DNA of 64,000 bases from Ignavibacteria bacterium (GTDB lineage Bacteria > Bacteroidota > Ignavibacteria > Tepidaquicellales > Tepidaquicellaceae): the NCBI GenBank assembly GCA_036262055.1, contig DATAJP010000002.1, positions 124,001 through 188,000 on the forward strand, written 5' to 3'. The translations under genes and the position numbers were made by a program. Position 1 is the first letter of the stretch; each line of letters starts with the position of its first letter. This document shows positions 46,333 through 55,153 of the stretch, in pieces. The notes under the pieces were generated by a model. It was not told the DNA's origin and did not search any database. It saw only the letters and a program-made list of their open reading frames with translations.

Positions 46333-48258
46333 TTATTTTGATACAGTTTCTTTCAATTCTGCATGAAATGCAGGTTCATATTCCTTTATAATCTTCTTTA
46401 GCATATATACAATTTGAGATTTGTTTGAATTATTGGAAATTTCAATCAAATCCTCAACCATATTGTCAAAGTTTTCCATGCATACATTGCTGGCATTTGT
46501 TGCAATTAAAATTTTCTCGTGAAGAGTCTGTTCGTATTTTTCTTCTTTTATGAATAATTCTTCGAAAAGTTTTTCCCCGGGACGCAAGCCGGTAATTTCA
46601 ATTTTTATGTCTTTGTCAACCTCATATCCTGAAAGACGAATCATATCGGCTGCAAGGTCAATAACTTTTATCGGCTCCCCCATATCAAGAACAAATACTT
46701 CCCCGCCTTTACCAAGAACCGATGCCTGCAAAACCAATTGTGATGCTTCAGGAATCGTCATGAAATATCTTGTTATATCGGGGTGTGTGAGTGTTACTGG
46801 TCCGCCGTCTTTTATTTGTTTTCTGAAAGTATGAATCACGCTGCCGCGGCTTCCGAGAACATTACCGAACCTGACTGCAACATAATTTTTATTAAAGTTC
46901 TTTGCATAGTTAAGAACAATCATTTCGGCAACACGCTTCGATGCTCCCATTATGCTTGTCGGATTTACTGCTTTATCAGTCGAGATAAGAACAAAATTTT
47001 CAGTGCCGTTGCGCAATGCGCTTTCAACAAGAATCTTTGTTCCGAGAACATTGTTAGTGATTGCCTCGCTCGAGTTCACTTCCATAATAGGAACGTGTTT
47101 GTGGGCTGCGGCATGGAATACTACCTCGGGTTTATATTTTGCAAAGATTGCATCTATTCTGTGCGGAAATCTTATATCGGCAATTAAGGTCTTAATAACA
47201 GGATTATGGCCGTTTGATAAAAATCCTATTCTCCTCATCAATTCCTGTTCAACATCAAAGATGGAGTTTTCACCATGCCCAAGCAGCACAAGTTCCTTGG
47301 GTTTAAATTTCAAAATCTGGCGGCAAAGCTCGCTGCCGATTGAACCTCCCGAACCGGTTACTAAAATTCTTTTGCCTTTTATAAATCTTTCAACCTCGTT
47401 AATGTCCGTATCAATTACGTCTCTTCTTAGTAAATCTTCAATCTGTACTTCACGAACAGAGTCAATTCTGACAGTCTCATCGAGCAATTCATATATACCG
47501 GGGATAATTTTTGTTTTAACACCAATCTTTTTACAAAGAGCAACAATTTCGCGTATGTCACTTCCTGATGCCGTAGGTATGGCAATCCATATTTTATCTA
47601 TGTTATATTCCTTTGCAATTTCCTTAATCTGTCCTCTTTTGCCTAATACCGGAACACCCCTTATCTTAACTCCCTGTTTCTGAGGGTCATCATCAATGTA
47701 TCCGATAGGCGCATACCCAAGCTGCGGATTTCTTTGCATCTCCTGAACAATTGAAATCCCTGCTTTACCTGCACCTACAATAAGTATCTTTTCAAAGTTA
47801 TGTTCGCTAAATACTCTTTCGTTAAATCTTTCAATGATTCTTATGCTTAATCTTGTTATGCCTATAAACAATAAAGTTAATACGCCATCAAGAAGCGGCA
47901 ATGAAAGCGGAAGTTTATTAAATTGAAGCACTTGAGCATAATAAAATATGCTGAACAATGCTGTCTGGCATATCAAAACGGTTATCCCTATGACAATCAA
48001 GCGTATAAGCTCATCGATACTTGCATACTGCCAGTATCTTCTATACAAACCTAACGGAATAAATAAACTGACTTTAAGAGCAATAAATACTACAGTTGCA
48101 AAAAGAAGCGCGGGATAATAATCAGACATATTGAAACTCCAGTCTAATCTGATTAAAAGCGCAATATAGGGAGTAATTAGAAAAGCAATTATGTCCAATC
48201 CGAAGAAATGACGATTTCTGACCTTTAGTATCTTGTTATATAGTGACTGTATTGGCAT
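46333..48258 (-). CDS. Membrane-bound nucleotide-sugar 4,6-dehydratase (PglF/CapD/WbpM type)
   Basis: A 641-residue protein with four N-terminal membrane helices (about 20-140), a first Rossmann domain (LIVGAGKAGIS, 160-169), and the catalytic second domain with TGSGGSIGSE (301-310). The active-site region STDKAVNPTSIMGASKR (426-442) has Met437 where ordinary SDRs have Tyr, as in PglF, FlaA1 and WbpM. It should convert UDP-GlcNAc to the 4-keto-6-deoxy sugar, the entry to QuiNAc, FucNAc or bacillosamine. It is the most upstream gene of the polysaccharide locus; 96 bases separate it from acpS. Confidence 0.94.
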   Translation of the reverse strand: MPIQSLYNKILKVRNRHFFGLDIIAFLITPYIALLIRLDWSFNMSDYYPALLFATVVFIALKVSLFIPLGLYRRYWQYASIDELIRLIVIGITVLICQTALFSIFYYAQVLQFNKLPLSLPLLDGVLTLLFIGITRLSIRIIERFNERVFSEHNFEKILIVGAGKAGISIVQEMQRNPQLGYAPIGYIDDDPQKQGVKIRGVPVLGKRGQIKEIAKEYNIDKIWIAIPTASGSDIREIVALCKKIGVKTKIIPGIYELLDETVRIDSVREVQIEDLLRRDVIDTDINEVERFIKGKRILVTGSGGSIGSELCRQILKFKPKELVLLGHGENSIFDVEQELMRRIGFLSNGHNPVIKTLIADIRFPHRIDAIFAKYKPEVVFHAAAHKHVPIMEVNSSEAITNNVLGTKILVESALRNGTENFVLISTDKAVNPTSIMGASKRVAEMIVLNYAKNFNKNYVAVRFGNVLGSRGSVIHTFRKQIKDGGPVTLTHPDITRYFMTIPEASQLVLQASVLGKGGEVFVLDMGEPIKVIDLAADMIRLSGYEVDKDIKIEITGLRPGEKLFEELFIKEEKYEQTLHEKILIATNASNVCMENFDNMVEDLIEISNNSNKSQIVYMLKKIIKEYEPAFHAELKETVSK

Positions 48259-48354
48259 TAAATTGTATAAAAATTACAATAATTACGAAGTTTTAGTATA
48301 AATGGTTTTCAAAATCTAATTAAAAATATAAAATAATTCCATATAAATCAAATA

Positions 48355-48717
48355 TTAATCTTCGCAGACAACTACGGCAGAGGCGTACTCTTCGGTATGG
48401 GAAATGCTGACGTGAAACTTATATAAGAAGAACCCCCTGTCAACTAACTGATGAATATACGGTTTGCCTTTTTTATCGTGAACAATTTCGATGTCTTTCC
48501 ACGAAAATTCCTTGCCCACACCCGTCCCGATGGCTTTAGAGTAAGCTTCTTTAGCGGTGAAATTCCCTGCAAGATGAATTTCGGGCTTGGAAAAAGATTT
48601 GCAGTATTTTATTTCATTCTCAGTTAGAATCCGCTCGTAGAATTTATCTCCAAATTTTTCAACTATCTCGCGGATGCGCTTAATATCAATAATATCAATA
48701 CCAATTCCAACTATCAT
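48355..48717 (-). CDS. acpS: Holo-[acyl-carrier-protein] synthase
   Basis: A 120-residue 4'-phosphopantetheinyl transferase that activates acyl carrier protein from CoA. GIGIDIIDIKRI contains the Mg-binding Asp8, and NFTAKEAYSKAIGTG contains Glu57 and the CoA-binding lysine. Length is normal. The ATG overlaps the stop of the HAD gene by 4 bases, so the two are translationally coupled. Confidence 0.95.
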   Translation of the reverse strand: MIVGIGIDIIDIKRIREIVEKFGDKFYERILTENEIKYCKSFSKPEIHLAGNFTAKEAYSKAIGTGVGKEFSWKDIEIVHDKKGKPYIHQLVDRGFFLYKFHVSISHTEEYASAVVVCED

Positions 48718-49403
48718 TTTACAGAATTATTTAGTTTTTTAACTATGTTTATTAGTTCGGATATTTCATTTATTTCATAATCTGAATCAGGATGCTGTGT
48801 ATTAAAAGTATCTCCATATCTTGCAAAAACCGTTCTCATACCAACGGCTTTAGCCCCGACCATATCTCTGTCAGCCCAGTCGCCAACCATCAGGCATTCA
48901 TCTGCAGTAAGATTTAATTTTTGCAGAGCTAAATTAAATGGAGCTTTTGATGGTTTTCTTTCTCCCGAATCATCGTATGTTACTACGACATCAAACAGGT
49001 AATGAAAGTTTAAATAAGACAATCTCAGCCACGCTTCTTTAACAGGTGCATCCGAAACAACTGCAAGCTTAATTCCCATTTTAATCAATTCTATTAAAGT
49101 CGGGAAAACTTTCGGGTAAGGACTTAATGCCGCTTCCCGCGCAGTCCGATATGCAACTATGCCTGCCGAGAGTATTTTGTAATCAATTCTGCCGAGAACA
49201 TTTTCGAGCATTGTGTCAAAAACTTTCTGATATTCAATTCCTTCTGCTTTATATATTTCATCAATCCGTTTGTGCGTTTCTTCAAAGGATAAGTTAAGCC
49301 CGGCATCAATCATTGCACCGATTGCCGCAGCTATTGCTCTTTCTTTAAGAAGCATAAAGTCAACAAGCGTGTTATCGAGGTCGAAGATGATTGCTTTTAT
49401 CAT
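48714..49403 (-). CDS. HAD-superfamily hydrolase
   Basis: A 229-residue HAD phosphatase with a helical cap (subfamily IA). Motif I is IFDLDNTLVDF (Asp8, Asp10), motif II AVVSDAPVKE, motif III Lys in GERKPSKAPF, and motif IV VGDWADRDMVGAK. It resembles phosphoglycolate or pyrophosphate phosphatases and the TIGR02253-type archaeal HADs; the substrate is unknown. It lies between the Fur gene (16 bases) and acpS (4-base overlap). Confidence 0.9.
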   Translation of the reverse strand: MIKAIIFDLDNTLVDFMLLKERAIAAAIGAMIDAGLNLSFEETHKRIDEIYKAEGIEYQKVFDTMLENVLGRIDYKILSAGIVAYRTAREAALSPYPKVFPTLIELIKMGIKLAVVSDAPVKEAWLRLSYLNFHYLFDVVVTYDDSGERKPSKAPFNLALQKLNLTADECLMVGDWADRDMVGAKAVGMRTVFARYGDTFNTQHPDSDYEINEISELINIVKKLNNSVK

Positions 49404-49419
49404 TTAATCATCTCCGGTT

Positions 49420-49845
49420 TTATTCCGCGCAATCCTGACAAATTCCAAAGAACTCAAGTGAATGAGATATGTTTTTATATCCCCGTTTCTTTAAATCTTT
49501 TTCAATGTTATTTCCAACACAAAAATCAACGTTCTCAACTTTCTTGCAAACTTTGCACACAACATGGTGATGATGATGCCTGTCAAAAATTAATTCGTAA
49601 CGCTTAAACTCGTCTTTAAAATCTACTTCATTAACAATATTAAATTTTAAAAAAGAGTTTATGGTTCTGTAAACAGTTGCAAGGTCTGTTCCCTTAGATT
49701 TTATTTTTGAATGAATTTCAGATATTGTCAGAGGGTTATGATTTGCTCTTAAGATCTGCAGTATTTCCACTCTCGGGCTGGTAACTCTGAGTGAATGAGT
49801 GCATAATACTTCCAACAATTCCTTATCTTTTTCTTTACTTCTCAT
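49420..49845 (-). CDS. Fur-family transcriptional regulator
   Basis: A 141-residue metal- or peroxide-responsive repressor. The winged helix contains LRVTSPRVEILQIL and the recognition helix DLATVYRTINSFLK. The C-terminal dimer domain has the His-rich metal site FDRHHHHHVVCKVC (five consecutive His at 90-94) and two CxxC pairs (97/100 and 136/139) for structural zinc. Fur, Zur and PerR cannot be separated from this. ATG 49845 is preferred; the frame is open to 49890 but that overlaps the hydroxyacyl-CoA dehydrogenase gene by 56 bases instead of 11. Confidence 0.93.
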   Translation of the reverse strand: MRSKEKDKELLEVLCTHSLRVTSPRVEILQILRANHNPLTISEIHSKIKSKGTDLATVYRTINSFLKFNIVNEVDFKDEFKRYELIFDRHHHHHVVCKVCKKVENVDFCVGNNIEKDLKKRGYKNISHSLEFFGICQDCAE

Positions 49846-50704
49846 AACTGTAAAATCCCTTATCCGTCTTTCTGCCAAGCAAGTTAGCATCTACCATTTT
49901 CTTCTGAATGAAGTTTGGTCTGTATTTAGAATCATAGAAAAACGCATCAAAGACGGATTTTGTTACTGAAAAATTAACGTCAATACCGATTAAGTCCATA
50001 AGTTCAAATGGTCCCATTGCAAACCCTCCGCAGTTCTTCATCACCTTATCAATTGTCTTAAAGTCTGCTGTTCCTTCGCTGTACATTCTGAGTGCTTCGC
50101 CGTAAAATGGTCTCGCGATTCTGTTCACAATGAACGCCGGGGTATCTTTCGCCATTACAGGAACCTTGCCGATTTTTTTTGAAAGATTATAAGTTATATC
50201 CGAAACTTCATCGGTTGTAAAATCACCTTTAATAACTTCGACAAGCTTCATAATGTTCGCGGGATTAAAAAAGTGCATCCCGACAACGCGTGACGGATTA
50301 TTTTTCACGAACGTCGAAATCATTGTAACGGACATTGAAGAAGTATTAGTTGCAAGAATCGCAGTCGGTGAACAGTTAGCATCAAGCTTTTCAAAAATAT
50401 CTTTTTTGATTTCATAATTTTCAGGAACAGCTTCGATAAAAAAATCACACTTTGCAAGCTCAATGAACTTCGATGAAAAATCCAGGTTGTCCAAAGCATC
50501 TTGTTTTGCTTCAGTGGTGAGTTTGTTTTTTTCGACTGCTTTATTGAGAGTTTTTAATATTTGATGACCCGCTTTACCGAGTATCTCGTCGTTTATGTCA
50601 TAAATAACGACTTTATAGCCGTTGGTTATGCAGGATATAGCAATGCCCGCTCCCATCGTTCCTGACCCAAGAATTCCAATAGTTTTAATGCTATTTAAGT
50701 TCAT
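49835..50704 (-). CDS. 3-hydroxyacyl-CoA (3-hydroxybutyryl-CoA) dehydrogenase
   Basis: A 289-residue NAD-dependent dehydrogenase that oxidises 3-hydroxyacyl-CoA (or reduces acetoacetyl-CoA). The NAD motif is GILGSGTMGAGIA (10-22), the catalytic His144 lies in GMHFFNPANIMKLVEVI, and the C-terminal domain includes FIVNRIARPFYGEALRM and DKGFYSYEK. Length is that of the free-standing Hbd/PaaH type. Its stop overlaps the Fur gene, which is unusual because the functions differ. Confidence 0.95.
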   Translation of the reverse strand: MNLNSIKTIGILGSGTMGAGIAISCITNGYKVVIYDINDEILGKAGHQILKTLNKAVEKNKLTTEAKQDALDNLDFSSKFIELAKCDFFIEAVPENYEIKKDIFEKLDANCSPTAILATNTSSMSVTMISTFVKNNPSRVVGMHFFNPANIMKLVEVIKGDFTTDEVSDITYNLSKKIGKVPVMAKDTPAFIVNRIARPFYGEALRMYSEGTADFKTIDKVMKNCGGFAMGPFELMDLIGIDVNFSVTKSVFDAFFYDSKYRPNFIQKKMVDANLLGRKTDKGFYSYEK

Positions 50705-50767
50705 TAACTAATATACTTTTTAAAAACGTTTATTTATACTCATTTATTTATCAGAATTGATAATAAA

Positions 50768-52000
50768 TTACTGTTTTTTATATGTTTTTAAGAAATCTGA
50801 CACAACAAAAAATGAGCCTGTGATAAGCAGTAAATCATCTTTTTTAAATGCAGTTTTTATGAAATTATATGATTCTTTTAAGTCTGGTTTTGTGATAATG
50901 TTTTTCGTTGAATTAAAAAATTCTGCGAGCTCTTCCGGCTCTGCGGCGCGTTTGTACTCCGGCTTAGTTAAAATAATTTTTTCCGCTTTGAGCTTTTTAA
51001 TCTGAGAAATGCATTGGGCAATTTGCTTGTCTTTCATTAAACCGAAAATCACATAAAGATTTTTATACTGAACCTGTTTTAAATTATCTGAAAGATTTTT
51101 TAAGCTTTGTTCGTTGTGCGAAACATCGATTATGATTTTCGGATTCTTATTTATTAACTCAAATCTTCCGTGAAAATTTGAGTTCGAAACAATATTTTTC
51201 AATCCGCGTTTGATGTTCTTTTTTATATGCGGAAGTTTTTCCTTCTTCAAAATTTCTTTTAATGCAGCAACGGCGGTTCGTAAATTATTTTGTTGGTAAG
51301 CGCCGATTAACGGCAAAGTTAAATTTGAAATTTTTGTTTTATCTGAATCAATAAACTTTGCATTTTGTTTTTTGCAAACTTGTTTAATTATTTTTTTGCT
51401 GGTTGCAGAAACATTACCGATAATGCAGACAGAATTCTTTTTTATAATGCCGGCTTTTTCTTTTGTGATTTTTTCGATTGTGCTGCCGAGAAAATTTGTG
51501 TGGTCAATGGAGATGGATGTAATAATTTCTATAATAGGGTTTAAGACATTTGTAGAGTCGAGCCGACCTCCTAAACCTGTCTCAATTACTGCAAATTTGA
51601 CCTGTTTTTGACGAAAATACTCGAATGCAAGAGCAGTTGTAACTTCAAAAAAACTCGGTTTAATCTTTTGAATTAATGGAATAAGTTTATTCGTGAAATC
51701 AACTATAAATTTTTTTGAAATGAGTTTTCCATCAATTAAAATTCTTTCTCTGAAATCTAAAATATGCGGTGATGTATATAAACCTGTTTTAAAACCACTC
51801 TCGATTAAAATGGAGTTTGTCATCGCGGATACGCTACCTTTACCGTTTGTTCCTGCAATATGAATTGCCTTAAAAGATTTTTCGGGACGACCGAGCTTGT
51901 CTAAAATAAGATTGATATTTTTTAAATCATATTTTATTCCTACCCGCTCGAGTGAGAATAAATAATCTATGCACTTGTTATATGAAGTAAATTTTTTCAA
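50768..52000 (-). CDS. folC: Bifunctional dihydrofolate/folylpolyglutamate synthase
   Basis: A 410-residue Mur-ligase-family enzyme that adds glutamate to dihydropteroate and to folates. The ATP loop is HIAGTNGKGSVSAM (47-60), followed by the folate-binding TGLYTSPHILDFRERI, ETGLGGRLDSTN, SISIDHTNFLG with the metal-binding residues, and a C-terminal domain with IIDVSHNEQS. The start is ATG at 52000. It ends 63 bases before the dehydrogenase gene. Confidence 0.95.
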   Translation of the reverse strand: MKKFTSYNKCIDYLFSLERVGIKYDLKNINLILDKLGRPEKSFKAIHIAGTNGKGSVSAMTNSILIESGFKTGLYTSPHILDFRERILIDGKLISKKFIVDFTNKLIPLIQKIKPSFFEVTTALAFEYFRQKQVKFAVIETGLGGRLDSTNVLNPIIEIITSISIDHTNFLGSTIEKITKEKAGIIKKNSVCIIGNVSATSKKIIKQVCKKQNAKFIDSDKTKISNLTLPLIGAYQQNNLRTAVAALKEILKKEKLPHIKKNIKRGLKNIVSNSNFHGRFELINKNPKIIIDVSHNEQSLKNLSDNLKQVQYKNLYVIFGLMKDKQIAQCISQIKKLKAEKIILTKPEYKRAAEPEELAEFFNSTKNIITKPDLKESYNFIKTAFKKDDLLLITGSFFVVSDFLKTYKKQ

Positions 52001-52013
52001 TTATTATTTGACA

Positions 52014-52035
52014 ATAAAAAAGGGGCATTGCCCCT
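52014..52035 (-). terminator. Probable intrinsic terminator of the ccm operon
   Basis: A GC-rich hairpin AGGGGC-ATT-GCCCCT (52021-52035) followed, on the minus strand, by a run of T (plus-strand A at 52015-52020). It lies between the end of ccmF and the start of folC and should end transcription from the ccm genes. Confidence 0.75.
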
Positions 52036-52066
52036 AATCTCATAGTTTTGTTTTAACACACCCCGT

Positions 52067-52151
52067 CTCCGATTTCATCGGAGCCACCCCTCTCAAGAGG
52101 GGATTTTTAAAACAACAACTTTATAACTTTAAAAATCCCGACAGGTCGGGA
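52067..52151. repeat. Cluster of three short perfect palindromes
   Basis: Three hairpins in a row between ccmF and folC: CTCCGAT/ATCGGAG (52067-52083), CCCCTCT/AGAGGGG (52087-52102) and TCCCGAC/GTCGGGA (52136-52151). Each has a seven-base stem and a 2-3 base loop. No coding capacity is evident. They look like insertion-prone repeat DNA or REP-like elements. Confidence 0.75.
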
Positions 52152-52167
52152 CTTCGCTTCGCTCAGC

Positions 52168-52221
52168 TTTATAAACTTTACGAACCTTATAAACTTTACG
52201 AACCTTATGAACTTTATAAAC
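52168..52221. repeat. Six tandem 9-bp units, YTTAYRAAC
   Basis: Six consecutive nine-base units fit YTTAYRAAC: TTTATAAAC, TTTACGAAC, CTTATAAAC, TTTACGAAC, CTTATGAAC, TTTATAAAC. The array ends exactly at the ccmF stop codon. Read on the minus strand each unit would code for Val-Tyr/Arg/His-Lys, so read-through of the ccmF stop would add a basic repeat. Confidence 0.85.
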
Positions 52222-54501
52222 TTATAGAATCTCTTTTCTTCTTCTTATAATGGAAATAAAAAATCCGGCTACGAGAATTATTGTGCCTGCCCAGAGAATG
52301 TTAATGAACGGTTTTATGGAAGCGGTTATTACAAGCGCTTCTTCTGTTACCTGATGTTCGTCATGTTCTTTCTTAACTCTGTTATCAACTATTGCAAACG
52401 TGCCTGCGGGTCCGCCTTCTTCCTCACCTTTGATAGCCATCTTAGTAAAGTAAAAACTATAGTTATCATTACCGGTCATTTTGGCTTCATAATACTCAGG
52501 ATTCCCGTCAGTATATTTTATTTTTGTCAAAATGTTTTCGGTAAATTTTGAATCTTTTACTTTCAAAATTGCACCCATTTCGAAATTTCCTGATTGAATT
52601 TCTTCTCCGCCCTTTTGCATATTTCCGAAATCGAAATCAACGAACTCAACCGATAAATCTCCAACTTGTTTTACTTCGCCTTTTTTAAACTCATGCAGGT
52701 CTTCCTGTGCAAACGTTTCCGGCTCGACAAGCCCCATTGGTGAAATATATAAATCCTTTGTTGCAAAGTTTGCAATATCGGGATTTTTCATAACTCCCTG
52801 TGAAAAGGCGCTGTAATACATAACTGGCTGTAAGACCATTTCTTTTCCGTCCTTCTCGAGCAGAATATTGAAATGATATTTTGTATCGGTTTTATTGTTT
52901 GCATCTTCAAACGGGGATGCTCCGACATAAGTCATTGTATATCCGAATGCATTGACCGGCTTGTTAAGCTCAAGAGTAAGATTTTCCTCTTTGCTGTATT
53001 TTGCCGAAGCAATAATGCCGAGAAAAACAAGCGCAAGCCCGACGTGAGCAATGTATGCGCCGATGTTGTCTCTTTGTTTTTTGAAAAGACGAACCGCAAT
53101 TTCTATATTAACGAAGAATGCAAACAGCGCAGCGAGAGCAAAGAGCGCAAAAAGAAAATCCTGAACGCCGACCAGTACAAGACCGATGGTTACAATAACG
53201 GCAAGTATGAGAGGGAAAAACAATCCCTGTATAAATTTTTCATCACTCGATGTTTTCCATTTCAGCAAGAGACTGATACCGTTTATGAATGCAATGAGAA
53301 TAGCTACAGGCAGATTCATCCTGTTGTAAAATTCAGCATCAATCGAACCCTTTGCAATTATAGGCCAGCTTGTTCCTGCAAGAATTATCACTGCCGCTGC
53401 ACAAAGCGTAAGCGAGCCGACGAATAAAGCATTTTCACGAGTTAATAACTTTTTATTTTCGGGAGCATATTTTTTTAAGGTCTTAATCCTGAAAACAAAA
53501 GCAAAGATTGCAATTAAAATAAAGAGCGAGATGAAAACTATCAGAGATAAATAAACTTCCTGCCCGGGGTCAACAAATGAATGAACGGATGAATCGCCGA
53601 GCACACCGCTTCGAGTCAGGAACGTTGAATAAAGCACAAGCAAATATGCAATGATACATAAAATCAAATTTGTTTTTATATAACCACCGGTTCGTTTCTG
53701 CGCAACCATTGTATGAATTGCGGCAACGATTATAAGCCATGGAATGAATGAGGAATTTTCTACGGGGTCCCAAGCCCAGTAACCGCCCCATCCCAGAACT
53801 CCATAAGCCCAGTAACCGCCCATCATAATTCCAAGCCCGAGGATACCGCCTGAAAACAAAAGCCACGGCATAGCAAATCCAATCCAGTCTTTATAACGGT
53901 TTTTCATTAATGTCCCTATGGCAAAACAAAACGGGACAGCCATTGATGAAAAACCTACGAAAAGTGTAGGCGGATGAATAGACATCCAAAAGTTCTGGAG
54001 TAATGGATTTAATCCTCTGCCATCCGGAGGAATGAAACCGTATTCAACTTCACCCGGAAAAGAATCCCATACATAATTAAATGGCGATTTTAAAATCAGA
54101 ATGAATGCAAGGAATGCAAGCACTAAGCTATAGACACTCATTACCTGCGGTTCAAGACGGTCGCCTTTGCCGAGATAACGCATCAGGAAAATCCCAATAA
54201 CTGCAGTCATGAAAGTCCAGAGCATAAAGCTTCCTTCCTGACCTGCGTAAAACGTAGAAATCAGAAGTGGCAATCCGAGCTCACGGTTGCTTTGTTCCCA
54301 AACGTAAGTATATTGAAACTGATGCGATAAAATATTGTACAACATAAATGCCGATGCACCAATGACGCTGAATGCACCTGCATAATAAAAAATTCTTCCG
54401 AACTTCAGATATTTTTCCTGTTTAAAATGAACCAGCAAAAAAGAGATTATCGAAAGGACTGAAACTGCAAACGCTATGTATATTAAAAACTTTCCGAGCA
54501 A
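52222..54501 (-). CDS. ccmF: Cytochrome c haem lyase subunit CcmF
   Basis: A 759-residue inner-membrane protein that, in system I cytochrome c maturation, takes haem from CcmE and attaches it to apocytochrome. It has about 15 membrane helices. The periplasmic WWD haem motif is WGGYWAWDPVENSSFIPWL (238-256), and SIHPPTLFVGF carries a conserved His ligand. A large soluble domain (about 510-725) before the last helix is longer than in E. coli CcmF (647 residues). It is the last gene of the operon; 91 bases with a repeat separate it from ccmE. Confidence 0.95.
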   Translation of the reverse strand: MLGKFLIYIAFAVSVLSIISFLLVHFKQEKYLKFGRIFYYAGAFSVIGASAFMLYNILSHQFQYTYVWEQSNRELGLPLLISTFYAGQEGSFMLWTFMTAVIGIFLMRYLGKGDRLEPQVMSVYSLVLAFLAFILILKSPFNYVWDSFPGEVEYGFIPPDGRGLNPLLQNFWMSIHPPTLFVGFSSMAVPFCFAIGTLMKNRYKDWIGFAMPWLLFSGGILGLGIMMGGYWAYGVLGWGGYWAWDPVENSSFIPWLIIVAAIHTMVAQKRTGGYIKTNLILCIIAYLLVLYSTFLTRSGVLGDSSVHSFVDPGQEVYLSLIVFISLFILIAIFAFVFRIKTLKKYAPENKKLLTRENALFVGSLTLCAAAVIILAGTSWPIIAKGSIDAEFYNRMNLPVAILIAFINGISLLLKWKTSSDEKFIQGLFFPLILAVIVTIGLVLVGVQDFLFALFALAALFAFFVNIEIAVRLFKKQRDNIGAYIAHVGLALVFLGIIASAKYSKEENLTLELNKPVNAFGYTMTYVGASPFEDANNKTDTKYHFNILLEKDGKEMVLQPVMYYSAFSQGVMKNPDIANFATKDLYISPMGLVEPETFAQEDLHEFKKGEVKQVGDLSVEFVDFDFGNMQKGGEEIQSGNFEMGAILKVKDSKFTENILTKIKYTDGNPEYYEAKMTGNDNYSFYFTKMAIKGEEEGGPAGTFAIVDNRVKKEHDEHQVTEEALVITASIKPFINILWAGTIILVAGFFISIIRRRKEIL

Positions 54502-54532
54502 CTTATATTATTTATGATGTTAGAAATGCAAG

Positions 54533-54581
54533 GGGATTCTTTCCCAAAGGGACGACTATGCCGCGCTTCGCTCAGAATGAC
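54533..54581. repeat. Degenerate member of the GGGATTC...GAATGAC repeat family
   Basis: Begins GGGATTCTTTCCC and ends CGCTTCGCTCAGAATGAC, sharing the outer ends of the dRS3-like repeats but with a longer, altered middle. It sits between ccmE and ccmF. Confidence 0.65.
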
Positions 54582-54592
54582 ACCTTTATGAT

Positions 54593-54991
54593 TTATAATT
54601 GTGATTTCTTTATTTCGTCAGGATGCGCTTCATACTTGGAAGGACATTTTGTTAAAATATCTTTCGCCATAAAGCAGCCGTCTTTGACTTTACCTTTTAC
54701 TACAACAGCTTCAGCAACTTCAAAATTATTCGGTTTTGCTCCGTCAAAAATAACTTTCATTTCGTTGTTGTGATCATCGCGCATATAAAAACTGAAAGTA
54801 TTTGTATTACCGTCAAACTTTGTTTCCTTATCTTTCAGCCAGTATCCTTTTACCTCGACAGTCTTGAGTCTGTTTTGCGCTTCTGCAAAATCAACATATT
54901 CAATTTTGCTGTCCATAAATGACATAAAGCCGACAACAAGAAATGCAAGTATTATGATTCCGCCGATAATGTATTTTGCTTTACCATTCAT
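54593..54991 (-). CDS. ccmE: Cytochrome c maturation haem chaperone CcmE, CxxxY type
   Basis: A 132-residue periplasmic haem chaperone anchored by an N-terminal helix (about 7-25). The OB-fold strands include VEVKGYWLKDKE and AEAVVVKGKVKDGCFMAKDILTKCPSKYE. The haem-binding motif is Cys116-x3-Tyr120, not the His-x3-Tyr of E. coli. A cysteine at this place is known from Desulfovibrio and archaeal CcmE ('system I*'), where it binds haem. The gene starts 3 bases after ccmD ends. Confidence 0.93.
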   Translation of the reverse strand: MNGKAKYIIGGIIILAFLVVGFMSFMDSKIEYVDFAEAQNRLKTVEVKGYWLKDKETKFDGNTNTFSFYMRDDHNNEMKVIFDGAKPNNFEVAEAVVVKGKVKDGCFMAKDILTKCPSKYEAHPDEIKKSQL

Positions 54992-54994
54992 AAA

Positions 54995-55150
54995 TTAACT
55001 GTCCTGTTTCTTTTCTGAAATTCTTTCCAGATTTTTTAATTTCTTTGAAATGCCGCTGAGATACATAAATAATCCGAGCCAAATGATTAGCGTAATAATA
55101 AGAACAACATATATTGAATTGGTTTCTAAAAAGCTATAAAGACTATCCAA
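54995..55150 (-). CDS. ccmD: CcmD-like small membrane protein
   Basis: A 51-residue open frame between ccmC and ccmE. It has one membrane helix (IYVVLIITLIIWLGLFMYL, about 13-31) followed by a basic, coiled-coil-like tail (ISKKLKNLERISEKK), the layout of CcmD, which releases holo-CcmE from the CcmABC complex. The likely start is TTG at 55150, three bases after the ccmC stop; the stop is three bases before ccmE. Position, size and topology all agree. Confidence 0.85.
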   Translation of the reverse strand: MDSLYSFLETNSIYVVLIITLIIWLGLFMYLSGISKKLKNLERISEKKQDS

Positions 55151-55153
55151 ATA

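Noticed and set aside
46952-47683. Open frame of 243 codons on the plus strand
   Set aside because: It is antisense to the strongly supported 4,6-dehydratase gene and has no recognisable domain; its Ser/Leu-rich composition is a typical complement artefact.
52873-53427. Open frame of 184 codons on the plus strand
   Set aside because: It lies antisense inside ccmF, is rich in Cys, Arg and Lys without a domain, and has no start context.
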